Source: Candidatus Falkowiibacteriota bacterium (lineage in GTDB: Bacteria > Patescibacteriota > Patescibacteriia > Patescibacteriales > SZUA-104). Taken from it: DNA of 11,337 nt. Shown piece by piece: positions 7,406 to 11,337 of the stretch. The notes below the pieces were generated by a model that made no database searches, had not been told where the DNA came from, and saw nothing but the letters and a program-made list of their open reading frames with translations. Position 1 is the stretch's first letter; each line of letters begins with the position of its first letter. The stretch covers positions 1 to 11,337 of the forward strand of contig JALUVW010000029.1 of NCBI GenBank assembly GCA_027020105.1, given 5' to 3'. The position numbers and the translations under genes were made by a program.

Positions 7406-7657
7406 TCGTGGCGCGAGGTATGAAGCCGAGCAAGCGGCCTCCCCGTTTAATCCATACAATTCGCCCACCTGCTTCACGCTCCGAACAAACACTCCCATAC
7501 TCTGGAGTATGGGAGTGTTTGTCCGCGTGAGAACGCGAGAGTATTCGCGCGCGTTTGTTTGGTCGTTTTTGCGTATAGCCGCCGCGCGGAGCCAAAACGC
7601 GAGTCGTGATGTTATCAAGGTTTGGAGGCGAACAGCCGTCCGCTCGCGCGCGGGGGG
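7406..7657. other. gene-free GC-rich stretch after the ligase gene
   Basis: No credible gene is seen here. Open frames exist on both strands but are palindrome-driven and arginine-rich. Contents are a nested GAG-GCCG/CGGC-CTC hairpin (about 7416-7442), the 18-bp dyad at 7485-7522, a CGCGA/TCGCG dyad around 7534-7549 and a CCGCGCGG palindrome near 7580. No T-run-type terminator for the ligase unit was found. Confidence 0.6.
7485..7522. repeat. perfect 18-bp dyad with 2-base centre
   Basis: ACAAACACTCCCATACTC (7485-7502) is mirrored by its exact complement at 7505-7522 around TG. After small mismatches the symmetry resumes as TCACG/CGTGA further out. It lies 80 bases after the ligase stop. Because no T-tract follows on either side, it is not a canonical intrinsic terminator. 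It may stabilise the 3' end of the transcript, end transcription in a non-standard way, or be a remnant of a small element. Confidence 0.6.
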
Positions 7658-7687
7658 TTGTCGGCGCCAATACCGATGTGGTACAAT
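7658..7687 (+). promoter_or_regulatory. possible extended -10 promoter TTGTCG-18-TGG-TACAAT
   Basis: TTGTCG (7658-7663) and TACAAT (7682-7687) are 18 bases apart, with a TG dinucleotide at 7679-7680 in the extended -10 position. The palindrome ACGCCGGCGT (7695-7704) sits at the predicted start and could be an operator. No gene begins until 7969, so it would be a distal promoter or drive a small RNA. Confidence 0.4.
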
Positions 7688-7775
7688 AAGAAAGACGCCG
7701 GCGTAGCCCGGATTTGGCCTTTTTGCGGATTATTCGTTAAAATACCCTAAAAACGCGCCGAGACGATACGGCTTG

Positions 7776-7804
7776 TTGATATAACGCGCGGTATGGTATA
7801 TAAT
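7776..7804 (+). promoter_or_regulatory. strong sigma70-type promoter TTGATA-17-TATAAT
   Basis: TTGATA (7776-7781) and a perfect TATAAT (7799-7804) are 17 bases apart, the closest match to consensus in the window. Transcription would start near 7811, leaving a leader of about 158 bases before the start at 7969. The leader passes through an AT-rich block (7831-7864) and a GC-rich hairpin (7893-7924). Confidence 0.75.
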
Positions 7805-7892
7805 GTACGCAGCGGCATTATTCGCGATTTTTAACAAAATAATAAATTATTTAATAAATATTAACGGAGCGGTTGGTTAATGGCGGTTTACG

Positions 7893-7924
7893 GCGCGCGT
7901 GTCGGCGTATATCGCTTCGCGCGC
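7893..7924 (+). repeat. GC-rich hairpin in the leader of the CC-CxC protein gene
   Basis: GCGCGCG (7893-7899) pairs with CGCGCGC (7918-7924), with a further GTTAA/TTAAC pair outside (7876-7880 with 7925-7929). It lies 45 bases upstream of the start codon, within the leader predicted from the promoter at 7776-7804. It may affect translation or be a read-through barrier; role unknown. Confidence 0.45.
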
Positions 7925-7968
7925 TTAACGTGAAATTATCCACCTTTCGTTTTTCCATAAAACCATAT

Positions 7969-8589
7969 ATGAAAAAAACCATTAACAGCTTAATGATTGT
8001 TGTCGCGCTGCTTTTCGCGGTTAACCAATATTTAATCGGGCTGATTCCGAATGCGGCCGGCGTCGCGTCGTCGGCCGGTCCGAATATCGCGTTAAGCGAT
8101 AACGCCAACGAGAGCGAGGTAATCGCGGCCATTTTACCGAAAGACGCCGACTCCGTCCGGCCGTATAAGTGGCAGGGGCAGCCGGTAACATTGAGCGCCA
8201 AAACGCCTGGAAACGGCTATGATATGCTGGTCGCCATGAACAAAACGCAATTAACCGGCGCCGACGAGCAACAAAGATTCAAGGCCATCACCAGAAGCGT
8301 TTACCATCCTTGCTGCAACGCGCCCATTTCCGCCTGCGGATGCAAGCACGCGATGGCGGCAAAGGGACTGGTTAAGTACCTTTTAACCAAAGGATATACC
8401 GATGAGCAGATTAAAAACGAGATTTTTTTGTGGAATCGTTTTTGGTGGCCGAAACATTACGCCACCGTCGCGGTTTATCTTAATTCGCAGGGAACCAATC
8501 CGGCGAATGTCAGCGCGGCGGACTGGCTTGGAGCAAGTTTGTCCACCGTTAAGGCGGGCAGGCAAATGAAGGCGGCCTTGGGGCGATAG
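7969..8589 (+). CDS. signal-anchored protein with H-x-CC-x6-CxC-x-H motif
   Basis: A 206-residue protein. Residues 1-27 (MKKTINSL then a hydrophobic run) are a signal peptide or anchor, so the rest should lie outside the cytoplasmic membrane. A polar linker leads to the conserved-looking core at 104-170: YHPCCNAPISACGCKH with His113, Cys115, Cys116, Cys123, Cys125 and His127, then a helical segment with the phrase KGYTDEQIKNEI and an aromatic run NRFWWPKHY. Cysteine cluster, helix, G-x-(T/S)-(D/E)-E-x-I recalls the order seen in CcmH-type and PCYCGC-type extracytoplasmic domains, but the spacing differs and I do not claim membership. Metal binding or thiol chemistry is the reasonable guess. 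ATG 7969 is preferred over TTG 7873, which would place a 32-residue basic extension before the signal. The next gene, 81 bases downstream, encodes a His-rich protein ending in Cys. Confidence 0.8.
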   Translation: MKKTINSLMIVVALLFAVNQYLIGLIPNAAGVASSAGPNIALSDNANESEVIAAILPKDADSVRPYKWQGQPVTLSAKTPGNGYDMLVAMNKTQLTGADEQQRFKAITRSVYHPCCNAPISACGCKHAMAAKGLVKYLLTKGYTDEQIKNEIFLWNRFWWPKHYATVAVYLNSQGTNPANVSAADWLGASLSTVKAGRQMKAALGR

Positions 8590-8621
8590 TTAAAAATTAA
8601 AAGATTAATTATTTAAAGGTT

Positions 8622-8655
8622 AAATTATTTATTTAAGTTCGTAAATAAATAATTT
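8622..8655. repeat. A/T-only 14-bp inverted repeat between the two cassette genes
   Basis: AAATTATTTATTTA (8622-8635) is mirrored perfectly at 8642-8655 around AGTTCG. It lies 15 bases before the start codon at 8671 and contains no G-C pair, so it is a better candidate for a protein-binding operator or promoter DNA than for a stable RNA hairpin. A -10-like TAAAAT (8659-8664) follows directly. If used, transcription would start at or next to the ATG (leaderless); no good -35 is seen. Confidence 0.5.
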
Positions 8656-8670
8656 GCTTAAAATGTCCAT

Positions 8671-8940
8671 ATGTCAACAGAAAACCACAAACATCATCAT
8701 GGCCATGGCTCCGACAAAGAGACTGTCTCTGCCGGCGGCACCGGCCTTAAACTTAACAGAGATATTGTTATTTTGATTATGCTGGTTATCTTAATCGCCA
8801 TTTCCGGGTGGCAAACGATTAAGCTCGCCGGTATGCGATCGGCCAATGTGGCGCCGGCGTCTTCAAGTTCCGGCTCTTCGGGCGGCTCTTCTTTGCCGGC
8901 GTCTTTGCAAAATCTGCCCTCCCAGGTGGGCGGTTGCTAA
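8671..8940 (+). CDS. small His-rich single-pass membrane protein ending in Cys
   Basis: An 89-residue protein. The N-terminus has a histidine cluster, HKHHHGHG (residues 6-13), a typical metal-binding pattern. A polar stretch is followed by one strong membrane helix (about 30-50, from IVILIM to the Trp-containing end). The C-terminal part is Ser/Gly-rich and low in complexity and ends LPASLQNLPSQVGGC, with the only cysteine as the last residue. Topology by the positive-inside rule is ambiguous. No lipobox or sortase motif is seen, and the terminal Cys is at the wrong end for a lipoprotein. The gene lies 81 bases behind the CC-CxC protein and before a strong terminator, so the two probably form one unit. 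I do not recognise a named family. Coding status is supported by the natural start and stop, the clear helix and the biased ends. Confidence 0.8.
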   Translation: MSTENHKHHHGHGSDKETVSAGGTGLKLNRDIVILIMLVILIAISGWQTIKLAGMRSANVAPASSSSGSSGGSSLPASLQNLPSQVGGC

Positions 8941-8978
8941 AAAACGCGAAAACGCGTCGGCCCCGAGAGTTTTATCGT

Positions 8979-9019
8979 AAAAATTGCCGCCGAATCATAC
9001 GGCGGCAATTTTTATTTTT
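8979..9019 (+). terminator. strong intrinsic terminator after the small His-rich gene
   Basis: A perfect 14-bp stem (8979-8992 with 9000-9013) has a 7-base loop and a GC core GCCGCCG. The A-run and T-run are part of the stem, and the T-rich tail continues to 9019. The run of A on the 5' side means it could also terminate leftward transcription. It separates the two-gene cassette from the second ligase. Confidence 0.9.
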
Positions 9020-9074
9020 GCCGCCGTTTGCCGATATATCGTCCGCGCCGATTTTTCGCCGGCCGATTTCGTGA

Positions 9075-9103
9075 TTGATATTTTCGCGCGAATGTGTTAA
9101 TTT
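9075..9103 (+). promoter_or_regulatory. possible promoter TTGATA-17-TAATTT of the second ligase gene
   Basis: TTGATA (9075-9080, same hexamer as the promoter at 7776) is followed after 17 bases by TAATTT (9098-9103), a poor -10. Predicted start is near 9110, 65 bases before the ATG. Upstream, GCCGAT occurs three times (9030, 9048 and 9062) and CGATATATCG (9032-9041) is a palindrome; either might be an operator. Confidence 0.4.
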
Positions 9104-9175
9104 GTAATCAGGGGCAGTCGCCAAGCGTTGCCGCGGCTGAAATTTTGGCGTTTTCGCCGGCTTGGTTTAAAATTT

Positions 9176-11337
9176 ATGTCTCAAAAAACTTATTTGACAA
9201 TTTTAAAAACGGGAGTTTACTTGTCTTTTTTGTCGGTTTTTTTGGTGAATTCAAAATTGCTTTTTCCTTTTATCACGACCAAGCAGATTTATTTTAATGT
9301 TTTGATTGAGATTTTGTTCGTGTTTTGGGCGGCGTTTATTTTGAAATATCCGGAGTACGGACCATTCGGCAAGGCTCGGGACGGACTGAAAAAATCATGG
9401 ATTTCAATCGGTTTAATCGCTTATTTCGCGGCTATTTTGATTTCCACCTTGTTCAGCGTGGATTTTAACTTGAGCTTTTGGGGAGACATTGAGAGAATGC
9501 TCGGCTTTTTTCATATTTTGCATTTTCTGGTTTTTTATTTTATCATTATCACGGTATTTCGCGAATGGAAGGATTGGCGGAATTTAATGGCGGTGTCGGT
9601 GGCGGCGGCCTTTCTCGTAAGTTTGTACAGCTTTAAAATAACATTCAGCACCATAGGCAATTCAGCTTATGTCGGCGGCTATTTGATTTTTAACATTTAT
9701 TTCGCTTTGCTTTTGTTTTTCAAAACAAAGAATATTCCGGCGCGGTTGGCGTGCGTCGGCGCCGCGGCCGTTATGTTGGTCTCTTTGAAGAACACGGATG
9801 TCGCCGGCGCTTACGTCGGGCTGGGAATAAGCGTTTTCGCGGCGCTTTTTCTTTACGGCGTTTTAAACAAGAACAAGAAAGCGAAAATCGCGTCTTGGAC
9901 GGTGTTGGCGGTTTTGTCCGTTTCAGTGTTGGCCGTTTTCATCAATAATGACAGCGCCTTTGTGCGAAATAATAAATTTTTGCGCTTGATAACCGGAGAA
10001 GTTTCGTTGAGCAAAAACACCTTCCAGACCAGATTGATTTCTTGGCGCGCGGCTTGGCTGGATTTTGGCAGCCATCCGATTTTCGGCACCGGTTACGGCA
10101 ATTACGCCATTACCTTTGACAAGTATTTTGACCCGACATTTTATAATTACACCCGTTCGGAGACTTATTTTGACAGGGCGCACAATAACTTGATTGACAT
10201 TGCCTCAACCACCGGAATAGTGGGGCTGTTGACCTATTTGTCAATTTTCGCGGCGGTTGGGTATTATTTAATCAAGGGATATAAAGATGAAAGGATTTCA
10301 TTGATTGAGTTTACCTTGCTTGCCGGCCTGATTTCTGCCTACTTTATTCAAAACTTGGCCGTGTTTGATTCGTTGGTGACATACATATCGTTAATGGCGG
10401 TTTTGGGATTTATTTATTGGATATCGGAAGAAAGAAGCGCGGACTTCGCCGTTGGCGCGCGAACCGTCGGGCGCGGCTTTACGGACAAGGAAGTTTACTC
10501 CTTGCTCGCCGCCGGCGCGATAATGCTTCTTGTGATATACCAATACAATATTAAGCCGCTTCAAATGCTTAAAGAGACAATAAGCGGGCAAGTGGCTTTC
10601 GGCCGAGGCGATGCCGTCGGCGGATACGAAGCGTATCGGAAGGCGTTAAGCCATAATACGCCTCTTGACCGCGACAGCCGCGACAGCTTTATCCGCGTAA
10701 TCGCCCAAGGCGATATTTTGAAAGGGGTGAGCAAGGAAAAAGCGCGCGAGATTTTGAATTACGCCATTGATTTGTCAAATAAAAACCTTAAATATAATCC
10801 GCGAGACAGTATGACGCTCCTGATTAACGCCCAGCTCCTTAATTTAACTTCAATTTTTTACAAAGACGATCCGGAAAAATTTTACGATTATTCCAACCGC
10901 GCGCTCGCGGCGGCGGACAAATCCATTGATTCAAGCCCCGGGCGCGTGCCGATTTATTTCCAGAAAGCGCAAATTTACATAACGCGCGGAGAGATTGACA
11001 AGGCGATAGAAACCTTGAAATACGCCGAAAGCCTAAACGAGGATTATTATGACAGCGTTTGCCGCTTGGCAAAACTGCGTATCGCCGAGGGAATGCCGGA
11101 AGGATACGAGGATATGAGCGCGTGCGTTGACAAGGGCGGGGCGAGAATATTGTCTCCGGCATCTTTCGTCGTTCAGTTGATTAATTATTATATGAAAAAA
11201 GAGGATTGGCCGCGAGTTTTAAAGCTTTACGAGAGGTTAAGCCGGCTGAATCCCAAAAATACGAAAATTTTGGCCGATTTGGCGAATCTATACGCGAATA
11301 CCGGCAACAAGGAAAAAGCGATACGGACCGCGCGGAA
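9176..11337 (+). CDS. second O-antigen-ligase-like protein with TPR tail (3' partial)
   Basis: 720 codons are visible and the frame is open to the window end. It is a paralogue of the ligase at 5195, aligning nearly without gaps through the membrane part: FPFITTKQIYF (30-40), SFWGDIERM (100-108), STIGNSAYVGGY (158-169), FQTRLISWRAAW with Arg286, and YFDRAHNNLIDIA with His336, then TTGIVGLLTYLSIF. The first protein's TSTRGA is here TDVAGA, so Arg216 of that protein corresponds to Ala210. Another helix (about 440-455) precedes a long helical tail with TPR-like units (IYFQKAQIYITRGEIDKAIETLKYAESLN, VLKLYERLSRLNPKN, ADLANLYANTGNKEKAI). ATG 9176 has no Shine-Dalgarno, but the frame is closed upstream by a stop at 9098-9100 and MSQKTYLTILK gives a normal start to the first helix. 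It may have changed specificity, depend on a partner, or be a non-catalytic scaffold. Confidence 0.88.
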   Translation, partial: MSQKTYLTILKTGVYLSFLSVFLVNSKLLFPFITTKQIYFNVLIEILFVFWAAFILKYPEYGPFGKARDGLKKSWISIGLIAYFAAILISTLFSVDFNLSFWGDIERMLGFFHILHFLVFYFIIITVFREWKDWRNLMAVSVAAAFLVSLYSFKITFSTIGNSAYVGGYLIFNIYFALLLFFKTKNIPARLACVGAAAVMLVSLKNTDVAGAYVGLGISVFAALFLYGVLNKNKKAKIASWTVLAVLSVSVLAVFINNDSAFVRNNKFLRLITGEVSLSKNTFQTRLISWRAAWLDFGSHPIFGTGYGNYAITFDKYFDPTFYNYTRSETYFDRAHNNLIDIASTTGIVGLLTYLSIFAAVGYYLIKGYKDERISLIEFTLLAGLISAYFIQNLAVFDSLVTYISLMAVLGFIYWISEERSADFAVGARTVGRGFTDKEVYSLLAAGAIMLLVIYQYNIKPLQMLKETISGQVAFGRGDAVGGYEAYRKALSHNTPLDRDSRDSFIRVIAQGDILKGVSKEKAREILNYAIDLSNKNLKYNPRDSMTLLINAQLLNLTSIFYKDDPEKFYDYSNRALAAADKSIDSSPGRVPIYFQKAQIYITRGEIDKAIETLKYAESLNEDYYDSVCRLAKLRIAEGMPEGYEDMSACVDKGGARILSPASFVVQLINYYMKKEDWPRVLKLYERLSRLNPKNTKILADLANLYANTGNKEKAIRTAR

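Noticed and set aside
7346..7706. Open frames on both strands across the gene-free stretch after the ligase gene.
   Set aside because: They are Arg-rich, overlap the ligase 3' end, and mirror each other because of the 18-bp dyad; no domain or plausible start context.
7873..7968. Extended N-terminus for the CC-CxC protein from TTG 7873.
   Set aside because: It would precede a good signal peptide with a basic, hairpin-encoded segment; ATG 7969 fits better.
9030..9068. Threefold GCCGAT direct repeat before the second ligase as a defined operator array.
   Set aside because: The hexamer is short, spacing is uneven (18 and 14 bases), and similar strings (CGCCGATT) occur at 137 and 536, so it may only reflect base composition; kept as a remark in the promoter entry.
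9094..9297. A 67-residue frame overlapping the start of the second ligase.
   Set aside because: The overlapping frame from 9176 has clear family motifs and runs over 2 kb, so this is a shadow.

Overview
The window reads as a chromosomal piece of a Candidatus Patescibacteria (CPR, probably Parcubacteria-type) genome. The reasons are a very large cysteine-free surface protein whose C-terminal tail (VWSDRSAANH...DWTNAYLL) I associate from memory with that group, two O-antigen-ligase-like membrane proteins carrying TPR tails, several small unrecognised membrane or secreted proteins, and almost no convincing Shine-Dalgarno sequences. No ribosomal or other marker gene is present, so this is inference. 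All recognised genes lie on the + strand.

Layout. 1-114 is the C-terminal tail of an upstream gene. 115-568 is a gene-free stretch rich in inverted repeats, including a candidate structured RNA at 292-429. 599-4147 encodes a secreted, S-layer-like protein of 1182 residues, followed by an intrinsic terminator. A good sigma70-type promoter (4205-4233) then opens a transcription unit. It starts with a 103-base inverted-repeat leader and continues with a membrane-anchored TPR protein (4363-5106) and an O-antigen ligase/oligosaccharyltransferase-like protein with TPR tail (5195-7405). A second, smaller leader inverted repeat with the same TTATCCGA core precedes the ligase gene.

7406-7968 is gene-free. 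It holds an 18-bp perfect dyad, two promoter-like sequences (the second nearly consensus) and a GC-rich leader hairpin. It leads into a two-gene cassette: a signal-anchored protein with an H-x-C-C-x6-C-x-C-x-H motif (7969-8589) and a small protein with a His-rich head, one membrane helix and a terminal GGC (8671-8940). A strong intrinsic terminator (8979-9019) closes this cassette. A second ligase paralogue with TPR tail starts at 9176 and runs off the window.

Working model. The surface protein is a plausible acceptor, and the ligase-like enzymes could be glycosyl-transfer enzymes decorating the cell surface, with TPR domains acting as docking surfaces. The second ligase lacks the conserved Arg of the STRGA motif of the first, suggesting divergence or specialisation. 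The His/Cys two-gene cassette looks like an uncharacterised metal- or thiol-handling module. All functional links are inferred from neighbourhood and motifs.
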